From Flavobacterium aquicola (lineage in GTDB: Bacteria > Bacteroidota > Bacteroidia > Flavobacteriales > Flavobacteriaceae), in the NCBI RefSeq assembly GCF_003385115.1, contig NZ_QUNI01000011.1:1-64000 (forward strand): 64,000 nt of DNA, written 5' to 3'. Shown piece by piece: positions 53,428 through 62,540 of the stretch (positions are counted from its first letter, which is position 1; every line of letters starts with the position of its first letter). The notes below the pieces were generated by a model that had not been told where the DNA came from, did not search any database, and was given only the letters and a program-made list of their open reading frames with translations. The position numbers and the translations under genes were made by a program.

Positions 53428-54153
53428 ATGAAGTCAATCGTATTTCGCGAAATAAAATCCTTCTTTGGTTCACCAATCGGGTATTTAGTAATTGCGCTGT
53501 TCTTAATTGGGAACGGCTTATTTCTTTGGGTCTTTGAAAGTGATTATAATATTTTGAATACTGGTTTTGCCGATTTGACTCCCTTTTTTACTTTGGCACC
53601 ATGGATTTTAATTTTCTTAATTCCAGCGGTAACAATGCGAAGTTTCTCTGATGAAAAAAAACAAGGCACACTTGAATTACTGCTTACCAAACCTATTACA
53701 CTTTGGGAAATTGTAAACGGAAAATTCTTAGGTGCTTTTCTATTAATTGTAATTGCCATCATTCCAACATTCATCTACGTATTGGTAATCTGGAATCTGG
53801 GTTCTCCAGAAGGAAATATTGACATGGGAAGCACAATTGGATCCTATTTTGGGTTATTATTTTTAATTGCAGCTTATTCTGCAATTGGGATATTTACTTC
53901 TTCGATTTCAGAGAATCAGATTATATCCTTTATTATTGCTGTATTCGTATGTTTCTTATTCTATTTTGGGTTTGAAGCACTGGCTTCAATTCTGCCAAGT
54001 TTTTCATCAATTATTGCTTACTTCGGAATGCAGGATCATTATAAAAGCATGAGCCGAGGCGTTATTGATACTCGAGATGTCATCTATTTTGCAAGTATAG
54101 CCATTTTGTTTCTTTCGTTCACTGTTTATAATTTAAAATCTATCAAGTCGTAA
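53428..54153 (+). CDS. gldF: Gliding motility ABC transporter permease GldF
   Basis: A 241-residue membrane protein of the ABC-2 permease type with about six helices (for example 15-37, 55-71, 100-122, 137-157, 165-187, 218-235). It includes RSFSDEKKQGTLELLLTKPIT (71-91), the NodJ/ABC-2 signature region. With GldA (ATPase) and GldG it is one of the gliding motility proteins first identified in Flavobacterium johnsoniae. Its stop overlaps the gldG start by one base (TAATG). gldA is not in the window. Confidence 0.92.
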   Translation: MKSIVFREIKSFFGSPIGYLVIALFLIGNGLFLWVFESDYNILNTGFADLTPFFTLAPWILIFLIPAVTMRSFSDEKKQGTLELLLTKPITLWEIVNGKFLGAFLLIVIAIIPTFIYVLVIWNLGSPEGNIDMGSTIGSYFGLLFLIAAYSAIGIFTSSISENQIISFIIAVFVCFLFYFGFEALASILPSFSSIIAYFGMQDHYKSMSRGVIDTRDVIYFASIAILFLSFTVYNLKSIKS

Positions 54154-55838
54154 TGAAAGCATTCAATATAAAAAACGCCAAATCATTATTGATTACTGTC
54201 GCAGCAGTATTCCTCGTGAACATTATAAGCAATTATTTTTTCCATCGTTTTGATTTAACGCAGGATCAACGCTATACGCTTTCGCCTACAACTTTAAGAA
54301 TCATTAAAGAAGTAAAAGCGCCTTTATCTATAAAAGTCTATCTGCAGGGAGAATTACCTGCTGAATTCAAGCGATTACAGCTGGAATCCAGACAGCTTTT
54401 AGAAGAATTTCAGGCTTATAACTCAAACATTATCATCGAATTTGTAGATCCTCTGGAAAACAAGGACGAAAGCATGGATAAAATCAAAGAGCTATATAGA
54501 AAAGGGCTTACACCAATAAACATCACTGTTGACGATAAGGGAAAACAATCCCAATCGATGGTTTTTCCTTGGGCAATTGCAGTTTACAATAATAAGGAAG
54601 TCAATATTCCATTGTTAAAAAACATTATGGGAACCAATACAACCCAAAAAGTGATTGGTTCTGTTCAGCATCTTGAATATTCTATTTCTGATGGAATCAA
54701 TAAAATTTCTAAAGGAAAGCAAAAGAAAGTTGCTATAATAAAAGGAAATGGAGAACTTCAGGAAAGACATATTGCCAAATTCCTGATGCAGGTTCGTGAA
54801 AGTTATTTTATTGGTCCATTTACATTGGATTCGGTTGCCAAAAATCCAACAGGAACTTTAAAATCTTTGCAGAATTATGATTTGGCTGTCATTGCCAAAC
54901 CAACCGAAGCTTTTACCGATGAAGAAAAACTGGTTCTTGATCAATTCATAATCAATGGTGGAAAAACTTTGTGGCTGGTAGAACAAGTCAATGCCGAAAT
55001 GGACAGTCTTTATAATCCAACTGGCGCAACATTGGCATTCCCAAAAGACTTAAATCTAAACGACTTATTCTTCAAATATGGAGTTCGTATCAATCCCGAT
55101 TTAGTAAAAGACGAACAAGGAAGTCCTATAAAATTGGCTAGTGGCGAGCAAGGAAGCGCAACAACTTATCAGGATTTCAACTGGAAATTTGCGCCACAAG
55201 TATATCCAATCAGCAAACATCCTATTGTTAAAAATCTGGGAGGAATCAAATTTGATTTTGCCAATGCAATAGACACGTTGAAAAACGGTATTAAAAAAAC
55301 GGTATTATTACAATCTTCTCCTTATTCAAAAAAAATAGGAACCCCAGTGCCAATCAGTTTAAATATGGTTTCGGAACAAACGTCACCAGCTGATTACCTA
55401 AACAAAGGAAATATTCCGATGGCCGTTTTATTAGAAGGTTCTTTTCATTCGATGTTTGAGAATCGTATATTGCCATTTGATGATAAATCCTTTTTAAACA
55501 AAGGAAAAGAAAGCAAAATGATCGTGATTTCGGATGGAGATCTTATAAAAAATCAATTAGACAAGTCTGGACAGCCAATAGAATTGGGTTATGATCAAAG
55601 ATCTGGCAATTTATACGACAACAAAGATTTCATGATGAATTGTGTCAATTACCTATTGGACGACACAGGACTTATTAACATTCGAAGCAAAGATCTTGAT
55701 TTACCTTTATTGGATAAAGAAAAGGTTTATGAAAATTATACTTTCACACAATTCCTAACTATCGGTATTCCAATTGTATTTTTAGGCCTGTTTGGTATAC
55801 TATTTATATATCTTAGAAAAAGAAAATATAGCAAATAG
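54153..55838 (+). CDS. gldG: Gliding motility ABC transporter auxiliary protein GldG
   Basis: A 561-residue membrane protein with one helix near the N-terminus (about 10-28), a large extracytoplasmic domain and a C-terminal helix (about 534-554). It belongs to the ABC-type uncharacterised (GldG/IFT52-like) family, with YTLSPTTLRIIKEVKAPL near 43-60 and IKGNGELQERHIAKFL near 195-210. It acts with GldF and GldA in gliding. It is translationally coupled to gldF. Confidence 0.93.
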   Translation: MKAFNIKNAKSLLITVAAVFLVNIISNYFFHRFDLTQDQRYTLSPTTLRIIKEVKAPLSIKVYLQGELPAEFKRLQLESRQLLEEFQAYNSNIIIEFVDPLENKDESMDKIKELYRKGLTPINITVDDKGKQSQSMVFPWAIAVYNNKEVNIPLLKNIMGTNTTQKVIGSVQHLEYSISDGINKISKGKQKKVAIIKGNGELQERHIAKFLMQVRESYFIGPFTLDSVAKNPTGTLKSLQNYDLAVIAKPTEAFTDEEKLVLDQFIINGGKTLWLVEQVNAEMDSLYNPTGATLAFPKDLNLNDLFFKYGVRINPDLVKDEQGSPIKLASGEQGSATTYQDFNWKFAPQVYPISKHPIVKNLGGIKFDFANAIDTLKNGIKKTVLLQSSPYSKKIGTPVPISLNMVSEQTSPADYLNKGNIPMAVLLEGSFHSMFENRILPFDDKSFLNKGKESKMIVISDGDLIKNQLDKSGQPIELGYDQRSGNLYDNKDFMMNCVNYLLDDTGLINIRSKDLDLPLLDKEKVYENYTFTQFLTIGIPIVFLGLFGILFIYLRKRKYSK

Positions 55839-55877
55839 ATGTTAATAAAAAAATTGTAATACTAGAATAGTTTACAA

Positions 55878-55885
55878 TATATTTG
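55878..55885 (+). promoter_or_regulatory. -7 box of dnaN
   Basis: TATATTTG matches the -7 consensus exactly and lies 58 bases before the dnaN ATG, downstream of gldG, so dnaN likely has its own promoter. Confidence 0.5.
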
Positions 55886-55943
55886 TAAAGTGTATTACAA
55901 ATTTTATTTAAAAAAAGTACACCATTAAAACAAAACATTACAG

Positions 55944-57062
55944 ATGAAATTTATAGTATCGAGTTCGTACTTATTAAAACAATTACAAGTTCTAGGAAGT
56001 GTTATCAACAGCAACAATACTTTGCCTATCTTAGACAACTTTTTATTTGAATTAAATAATGACGCACTAACTGTTTCGGCTTCAGATTTAGAGACTACTA
56101 TGTCAGCTACATTGACCATTGACTCTAAAAGCAAAGGAAGTGTTGCGGTTCCAGCAAAGTTATTATTGGAAATCCTTAAAACTTTTCCAGAACAGCCGCT
56201 AACATTCACTGTTGAAGAAAACAGCACTATAGAAATCAGTTCCAATTCAGGTAAATATGCTCTGGCATATGCTCCAGGAGAAGAATTTCCAAAATCAGTA
56301 AACTTAGATGAACCATCAGTAACATTAGTACCTGCAGACGTTTTAGCAACTGCTGTCAGCAAAACTATTTTTGCAGCTGGAAATGATGATTTACGTCCAG
56401 TAATGTCTGGGGTTTTCTTTCAGTTTTCTCCAGAAGGTTTGATTTTTGTGGCAACGGATGCTCACAAATTGGTAAAATACGCTCGATCAGATGTGAAAGC
56501 ATCTCAAGTGGCTGAATTTATCATGCCTAAAAAACCTTTGAATATCTTAAAAAGTATTTTAGGATCCTCTGATGCTGAAGTAAAAATAGAATATAACGAT
56601 TCGAATGCTACTTTTTCTTTTGACAACTACATTTTATTATGTCGTTTAATCGATGGAAAATATCCAAATTATGAAGCTGTTATCCCAAAAGAAAATCCAA
56701 ACAAATTAATGATGGATCGTTCTCAATTTTTGAGTTCTGTACGTCGTGTTGCGATTTTCTCTAACAAAACAACACACCAAATCCGTTTAAAAGTGGCTGG
56801 TGCCGAATTAAACATTTCTGCGGAAGATATTGATTACTCAAACAAAGCTGAAGAAAGATTAACTTGTGATTATCAAGGTGACGATATGCAGATAGGTTTC
56901 AACTCCCGTTTCCTGACTGAAATGCTGAACAACCTGCAATCAGACATGATAATGCTTGAAATGTCTTTACCAAACAGAGCCGGAATACTTACTCCTATTG
57001 ATGGACTGGAAGAAGGCGAAACCGTAACCATGCTTGTGATGCCTGTAATGCTAAACAGCTAG
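55944..57062 (+). CDS. dnaN: DNA polymerase III beta subunit (sliding clamp)
   Basis: A 372-residue clamp that forms a dimer ring around DNA and holds the replicative polymerase. Three clamp domains are visible; recognisable pieces are MKFIVSSSYLLKQLQVLGSV at the start, RPVMSGVFFQF near 150, ATDAHKLVKYAR near 172-183 and a C-terminal VTMLVMPVMLNS, the usual peptide-binding end. It lies outside the usual dnaA-dnaN cluster. It has its own terminator. Confidence 0.97.
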   Translation: MKFIVSSSYLLKQLQVLGSVINSNNTLPILDNFLFELNNDALTVSASDLETTMSATLTIDSKSKGSVAVPAKLLLEILKTFPEQPLTFTVEENSTIEISSNSGKYALAYAPGEEFPKSVNLDEPSVTLVPADVLATAVSKTIFAAGNDDLRPVMSGVFFQFSPEGLIFVATDAHKLVKYARSDVKASQVAEFIMPKKPLNILKSILGSSDAEVKIEYNDSNATFSFDNYILLCRLIDGKYPNYEAVIPKENPNKLMMDRSQFLSSVRRVAIFSNKTTHQIRLKVAGAELNISAEDIDYSNKAEERLTCDYQGDDMQIGFNSRFLTEMLNNLQSDMIMLEMSLPNRAGILTPIDGLEEGETVTMLVMPVMLNS

Positions 57063-57110
57063 TTACCTTAAAATACAAAACTAACCAAAACCATTTTTAT
57101 ATTTGAAAAG

Positions 57111-57146
57111 ACCAAAACTCACTAACCAGAGCTTTGGTTTTTTTTT
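57111..57146 (+). terminator. Intrinsic terminator of dnaN
   Basis: Bases 57111-57120 pair with 57129-57138 (9 of 10 pairs) and run into a T-tract. It lies 49 bases past the dnaN stop codon. Confidence 0.85.
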
Positions 57147-57149
57147 GAC

Positions 57150-57183
57150 CTCACCCCACCCTCTCCAGAAGAGAGGGAGTGAA
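57150..57183. repeat. CTCACCCC / GAGAGGG intergenic motif
   Basis: A GC-rich piece reading CCTCACCCCACCCTCTCCAG, then AAGAGAGGGAG, contains a small hairpin (CCCTCTC with GAGAGGG). Motifs of this form recur between genes in many bacteria, from general knowledge. It is squeezed between dnaN and the converging DUF3754 gene and has no clear function. Confidence 0.4.
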
Positions 57184-57184
57184 A

Positions 57185-58414
57185 CTATTGCTGATTATAA
57201 TCAAAAACACCGTCCCATAATGCATCAATCTGGATAAGCGATTTTTCCAAAGAAAGAACTTCCCATTTGCCATTGGTTTCTAAACCAAGCCCAGTATTCT
57301 TTAGTTTGAGCAAAGCATCTTTTACATCAAAATCAAGATTTGTATTTAATTCTGATGAAAACCAAGACTCAATTTGATGGTCCAGTTCTTCTGCTGATAA
57401 TGGAGTTTTACTTCTGCTTAAAAAAGCATACGCCAAAATAGTTTCTTTAAGCACTTCTTCTTCCGAAGAATTTAATAATGAATAAAATGCACCGCTATTG
57501 TTTCCTAAATTTTTGAAATAAAGACTGTCCGAAAGCATTTTGGAATATCTAATCTTCTTATTTACATAATTATTATACTGCCGAAATAAATAGGCTCCTA
57601 AAATCCCCAGAGCAATCAAACCCTGATTCAAGGAGGTTTTACTATTCAAAAAATCAATAGTTTCACCCGATTGATAAGCACCGTACATACCAATCAATGC
57701 TGGAATTACTTTGGCACTTAATAATGAAACTCCACCAAAAATTGCAGGTACCCATAAAAGCAGTTTATCAGTAGTTGACATCATCGGGATTGCATTTGGA
57801 AATATGGTTTCCAAATCATTTTTAGGAACTCGCTTGAATATTTTTAGAACTATCGAACTAGGCTCAACGGGAATTCCTTTTAATTTTACTTTCTTCTTTT
57901 TCAGATAGTCAGCGTCGTTATAATTGAGGTAAATCATAACACGGTCGTAGTACTCAATCTCTATTTCTTTCTTCCAAAAAAAATATTTCTTGACCTTTTC
58001 CTTGGCCTTATGCTCCCCGCGAACATACACCTCATAATCTTTAAAAGCATTAAAGTCTATAGCTAAATCCAAACCAATCAAATCAGAATTCTTGAAAGCA
58101 ACATCTAAAGTTTCCTGGCTTACCCGATTGTAATTGCTATGATCCAGCACTTTTTTAAGCGTTTCTTTAAAAACTAAAAAATCACTTTTACCTATAAAGC
58201 CCTCTTTTTCGTGCTTGCTTAAATCTGGGTCGAATAAGGCGTAATGCTGCTTTAAATTCCTATTAAGATTAAAAGCTTCGTAGTGGTAATAATGCTCAAC
58301 GATATCGAACAGCTTTTTAAAATCTTCAGTCTTTTGAGAATCATCTGAGAAAGCTGTCAGTTGCTGTTCGAGTAAGAATTCCTTATTGAAGGGAATATAA
58401 TGGTCTCGTGTCAT
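57185..58414 (-). CDS. TMEM143/DUF3754-family membrane protein
   Basis: A 409-residue protein related to the TMEM143/DUF3754 family found also in mitochondria and plastids. The N-terminal part (about 1-215) is soluble with VRGEHKAKEKVKKYFFWKKEIEIEYYDRVMIY-type strands; two hydrophobic segments follow (about 220-245 and 265-282). It has no assigned function. It converges with dnaN and stands alone, about 210 bases past the start of the MutS-like gene region. Confidence 0.75.
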   Translation of the reverse strand: MTRDHYIPFNKEFLLEQQLTAFSDDSQKTEDFKKLFDIVEHYYHYEAFNLNRNLKQHYALFDPDLSKHEKEGFIGKSDFLVFKETLKKVLDHSNYNRVSQETLDVAFKNSDLIGLDLAIDFNAFKDYEVYVRGEHKAKEKVKKYFFWKKEIEIEYYDRVMIYLNYNDADYLKKKKVKLKGIPVEPSSIVLKIFKRVPKNDLETIFPNAIPMMSTTDKLLLWVPAIFGGVSLLSAKVIPALIGMYGAYQSGETIDFLNSKTSLNQGLIALGILGAYLFRQYNNYVNKKIRYSKMLSDSLYFKNLGNNSGAFYSLLNSSEEEVLKETILAYAFLSRSKTPLSAEELDHQIESWFSSELNTNLDFDVKDALLKLKNTGLGLETNGKWEVLSLEKSLIQIDALWDGVFDYNQQ

Positions 58415-58622
58415 ATTAAATTTGGGGATTTAATTTTGGAAGTGTTCACAATGCAAAAATAATACTCGCAATGCAATTATTAAACGATTTTATATTAAAG
58501 GTTTACTAAAAAACAGTTTACAGATTGCGAAGAACAGAAAATAGATTTCAGAAAACAGATTATAGAATATATAACTCAACACTAAAACTGAACACCTCCA
58601 ACCATCAACTATCAACTACCTT

Positions 58623-60395
58623 TTAAATAACTCCCATTTTTTTCATTAGGAAAGTAGCACTTTTATTTTTGCAGATACCATCACGAAGTTTGTAATCAAA
58701 GTGCAGTTCATCATTACTGATTTCGACTTCAAAACATTTATTGGTTAAGATATCTGGATATTGATTAGTGGTTAAACAAACTTCAATATCATGTGTGGCA
58801 ATAGCCCCGACAGCTTTTTTGGCTATTACTTTTTTGACCACTTCAATAGTTCCGTTGCGTTTATCATCTGAGTTGGTACCTCTCAGAATTTCATCCAAAA
58901 GCACAAAGGCAGGATTTTCCTCCAATTCATCCATAATTTGCTTCAAGCGTTTGATTTCGGCAAAGAAATAAGACTCACTGTCAGACAATGAATCTGAAAG
59001 TCGCATGGAAACTAAAACAGGCAAAGGATGTACATTGGCACTGCTTGCACAAACAGGCGAACCCATCCCCGAAAGCACCATATTAATTCCTAAACTACGC
59101 AGAAAAGTACTCTTGCCCGACATGTTAGACCCTGTCAATATCATAAAGGACTGTGGCTGAAACTCTACCTCATTACCTACCCTACTTGCTGGATTTAACA
59201 AAGGATGACTTAAATTCGAAAAAGAAATTTCATAATTAGAATTCAGCTTTGGGTACGTAAAATCAGGGTTATTATAAGCAAAGTTGGCTAAACTATTTAG
59301 CATTTCAAATTCACCAATGACTTCCAGCCATTCTTCTAAAACTTCAGCATGCTCTTTTTTCCAGGCAATCATTGATTTTAAAATATGAAGATTAAAAAGA
59401 AATGTTCCGTTAAATAATAAAGCGGTTACAAAATTCCCAATGGTTTCCATATTAGAAAACAACTCTGCCAATTTTTGAAGATGTGCACTTGCTTTTTGGC
59501 CTTTAAAATTTAATTTTTGCTGTAAATTCTTAAGCTTTTCAGATTCAAAACTTTCATTTTCAATTTTTTGAACCAATAAACTATATTGACTGATTATTGT
59601 ATTAATGTTTTCGGATTGTGCAATTTCCATCTGGATTCTCTTTGTAAAATTGCCCAAAACACCTAAATTAATTACAAACATGAAAGAGGAATAGGTCAAG
59701 AAAACCGTGTTAGAAGTCACCAGATAAGCTATAAGACAGCACACAAAAAGTGCAGGAAATAAATATGAAATTACCACAGCACCTTTAGAGAGCGGTTTGC
59801 TATTGTATACTCTCCATTGCAGCAAAGTTTTATAAAATGTTTCATTGTCCTGCCCTACTTTGGCGAAAGCCAAAAACTCCTGGCGCCAATTTAGCTTCTT
59901 GCTTAATTCTTGAACAGCTTGATGATTCTTTACTATTTCATCGTTTGGCAAAAGTGTTAATAATTGTTTTGCTAACGTTTTTTTTCCAATAAAAGTAGCT
60001 GTTCTATTTAGATTTTGAAACAACGAATGCTCTCCGAAAATATCCAGATCATAAGCATACGGATGATGGAAATCATTGAATTCGGCACCATTTTCAAAAG
60101 GGATTGTTTTTCGGTCTAAATAGTTTTTTTCATTATCATTTATTTGAACCAATACGATTTTTATCTTTTTTTGAAATGATAATTTTGAATGAATCCGCAT
60201 CAAAAAAAGAAAACCAGCGAATAGTGCAATTGCTGTTATCGCAAATACCGACTCGCTGGTTTTTATGTAATAAAATAAACTTGCCAGAAAAAGTAAAATA
60301 CTAACAAATCTTAAAAAACTAATAGTATTATATTTGGTATTAATCGCTTTTAACTCTTGTGAATAGTTTTGGCTATTGCTTTTATATATTTCCAT
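58623..60395 (-). CDS. Membrane-anchored MutS-like ATPase
   Basis: A 590-residue protein whose C-terminal third is the MutS ATPase domain: Walker A GSNMSGKST at 422-430 and Walker B region FVLLDEILRGTNSDDKRNGT near 500-518. It lacks the mismatch-binding and connector domains of MutS and instead has four hydrophobic segments (about 28-45, 48-67, 207-227, 230-250), so it should be membrane-bound. Canonical mismatch repair is unlikely; a role in DNA handling near the membrane is a guess. The gene is single. Confidence 0.88.
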   Translation of the reverse strand: MEIYKSNSQNYSQELKAINTKYNTISFLRFVSILLFLASLFYYIKTSESVFAITAIALFAGFLFLMRIHSKLSFQKKIKIVLVQINDNEKNYLDRKTIPFENGAEFNDFHHPYAYDLDIFGEHSLFQNLNRTATFIGKKTLAKQLLTLLPNDEIVKNHQAVQELSKKLNWRQEFLAFAKVGQDNETFYKTLLQWRVYNSKPLSKGAVVISYLFPALFVCCLIAYLVTSNTVFLTYSSFMFVINLGVLGNFTKRIQMEIAQSENINTIISQYSLLVQKIENESFESEKLKNLQQKLNFKGQKASAHLQKLAELFSNMETIGNFVTALLFNGTFLFNLHILKSMIAWKKEHAEVLEEWLEVIGEFEMLNSLANFAYNNPDFTYPKLNSNYEISFSNLSHPLLNPASRVGNEVEFQPQSFMILTGSNMSGKSTFLRSLGINMVLSGMGSPVCASSANVHPLPVLVSMRLSDSLSDSESYFFAEIKRLKQIMDELEENPAFVLLDEILRGTNSDDKRNGTIEVVKKVIAKKAVGAIATHDIEVCLTTNQYPDILTNKCFEVEISNDELHFDYKLRDGICKNKSATFLMKKMGVI

Positions 60396-60430
60396 ATTCC
60401 TATTTTAATGAAAAACAAATGTAAGGAATG

Positions 60431-60491
60431 ACAATGGCAATGGCAAAAATCAATTACAATGACAATAGCAAAAATCAATGGCAGTGGCAAT
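60431..60491. repeat. 25-bp tandem repeat, two and a half copies
   Basis: Unit 1 at 60431-60455 and unit 2 at 60456-60480 agree at 22 of 25 bases (ACAATGnCAATnGCAAAAATCAATn), and a partial third follows. Units are built from CAATGGC-type words. It lies in the gap before the MutS-like gene. Confidence 0.75.
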
Positions 60492-60528
60492 AAAAAATTC
60501 TAAATTTTTAAAATCTAAATTCTGAAAT

Positions 60529-61368
60529 CTAAATCCCTTCTTCATGCAGTGCCAAAACAGGCACCGGGGAAATATTTGAAAATTTCTGGGTAAGGCTGGG
60601 CTGAAACAGCTCTGAAAAGAAATTCCTTTTGTGAGTCACCATTGCCAGCATATCAATGTTTTTGTGGGAAACAAAATCCAAGATGGTTTCTTTGACGTAA
60701 TCGCTATTTGTTATTATAAATTCCACCGATTCCAACTCGAATTCTTTCCTCCATTGACTGATTGTTTCTTCGGTTACATCTGATTTTTCAGTTTTTACGT
60801 AGAGGCATTTCACAACTGCATTCGATTTTTTGGCAATTTTCAGCACTTGTTTTAATGCACCTTTGTCTTTGTCTCTAAAACGCGTGGTGAAACCAATCGT
60901 TTTAATTGGGATATATTCAGTTTCAACAGGTACGCTAAGTACCGGAACATCAACAGCAGTAAGAACTGCACCAGTATTGGAACCCATAAAAAAGGCTTCC
61001 CAGCCGGTAGCACCTGCAGTACCCATGACAACAAAATCTATATGTTCTTCCCTGATAGCTTTTTTGATGCTGTAAATCAAATCACCTTCCATGATTTTAT
61101 GGTTCAGCCTGATGCTCTCCAAATGCTGTTTATGAGCTATCTCGCGAAGTTTTGGAATCTGCCCTTTAAACATATCATATTGTGCCAATTGCATGGAATC
61201 AAAAAGTGTGTAATAATTGTCGGGAGTGAATGAACTTTCAACAATGGGCAACTCGAAAGTATGCAATAATACGAGTTCACCATTGACAATTTTTGCAAAT
61301 TCCAAAGCGTGGATAAAAGCATTATTTGCCACTTCGGAAAAATCGGTTGGAAATAAAATCTTTTTCAT
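60529..61368 (-). CDS. Universal stress protein (double UspA domain)
   Basis: A 279-residue protein made of two UspA-like domains. The first begins ILFPTDFSEVANNAFIHALEFA and ends around 150 with the nucleotide-binding-type motif VMGTAGATGWEAFFMGSNT; the second runs to the C-terminus. Usp proteins bind ATP or AMP and help cells survive stress. The first gene of two in the same direction, 147 bases downstream of its paralogue at 61516. Confidence 0.9.
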   Translation of the reverse strand: MKKILFPTDFSEVANNAFIHALEFAKIVNGELVLLHTFELPIVESSFTPDNYYTLFDSMQLAQYDMFKGQIPKLREIAHKQHLESIRLNHKIMEGDLIYSIKKAIREEHIDFVVMGTAGATGWEAFFMGSNTGAVLTAVDVPVLSVPVETEYIPIKTIGFTTRFRDKDKGALKQVLKIAKKSNAVVKCLYVKTEKSDVTEETISQWRKEFELESVEFIITNSDYVKETILDFVSHKNIDMLAMVTHKRNFFSELFQPSLTQKFSNISPVPVLALHEEGI

Positions 61369-61515
61369 TTTGTATGAATTTAGGTTTAAGTATCACAGTA
61401 TAATTCTGTTTGTATATTTTTTTCTTTATTAACAAATGATGTTTAGAACGAATGCGTCAGATATAGAATCAATCGCCATAGCGGAACTATAAGCCTGAGG
61501 AAATTTAAATGCTGT

Positions 61516-62343
61516 TTATTTAACAGATAGAATTGGAATATTAATATTGACGGCCAATTTTTTGGAAAGGCTTACTTGAAATAATTTTTCAAAAAATCCT
61601 TTGTGAATAATATGTATAGCCAGCATGTTGATATTATTTTGCTGAATAAAATTTAAAATTGACCCTTCGACATCATCGCTCAAAACGGAATTAAAGTCTA
61701 CGCCAGAATCTTTAAAAATATTTTTAAAATCGGTTACATAATCATCATTGTGTACTTTATGAGGCGGTTTTATGTTAAGACAATCGATGTGGGAATTCAG
61801 TATTTTAGCCAGATTTTTCGTTTTTTGCAAGGCCTCTATATCGTTAAAATGGTATTTTGTCGTAAAAAGTATTTTGTTAATTGGAGCAAACTGACAGTTT
61901 TCAGGCACGCCTAAAACTGTAACTTTGGATTCATCCATTATTTTGGTAAGTGTGGTACCTAAAAATATCTGCCTTAAATGAGTCGCTCCTTTTGTTCCCA
62001 AGACAATAAAATCGATATTCTCATCATCAGAAATCTTAAGCATTTCGGTAACCAGATTCCCCTGAATAAGCACATTACGGATTGGTATATGTCCCAAATC
62101 ATTTGCTTGAGCAATGTTTCTCAAAATAGGAATTTCATCCTTATAGTTTTCGAATTCGCTCAGTTCCTCATACTCGTAAATTTCCTGTAAATAAATAGAA
62201 ACATCCAAAAATGCCGGCGAATCCAATGCATAAACATGCAAAGTTATAATCTCGGCATCAACCGCATCGGCTAGTTTCAATGCATAAATAAATGCGTTTT
62301 TGGACACGTCTGAAAAATCAGTTGGAAATAATATCTTCTTCAT
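61516..62343 (-). CDS. Universal stress protein (double UspA domain), paralogue
   Basis: A 275-residue protein that shares its start (ILFPTDFSDVSKNAFIYALKLA), its length and the ATP-type loop LGTKGATHLRQIFLGTTLTK with the neighbour at 60529-61368, so the pair arose by tandem duplication. The two have drifted apart clearly in their second domains. It is transcribed first; no terminator is seen between the two. Confidence 0.9.
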   Translation of the reverse strand: MKKILFPTDFSDVSKNAFIYALKLADAVDAEIITLHVYALDSPAFLDVSIYLQEIYEYEELSEFENYKDEIPILRNIAQANDLGHIPIRNVLIQGNLVTEMLKISDDENIDFIVLGTKGATHLRQIFLGTTLTKIMDESKVTVLGVPENCQFAPINKILFTTKYHFNDIEALQKTKNLAKILNSHIDCLNIKPPHKVHNDDYVTDFKNIFKDSGVDFNSVLSDDVEGSILNFIQQNNINMLAIHIIHKGFFEKLFQVSLSKKLAVNINIPILSVK

Positions 62344-62540
62344 ATCTATCTAATTTACTGATTGTCAATAATTCATAAATTTACAAAATTTCATACAGAT
62401 AAAGTATGATAATTATCAATTAGATTTATATAATTTGACGATATGCTTCGAGTTTGCTGTTTAGAGTAGTTTGATATTTTGGAGTTTCTATTACTATTGT
62501 CAATCACTAATAATGCTTACTTTTGCATAAATTTCCTGTT

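Noticed and set aside
58414..58622. Possible small gene between the DUF3754 and MutS-like genes
   Set aside because: No frame with a sensible start and composition; the DNA consists of AT-rich and repeat-like words.
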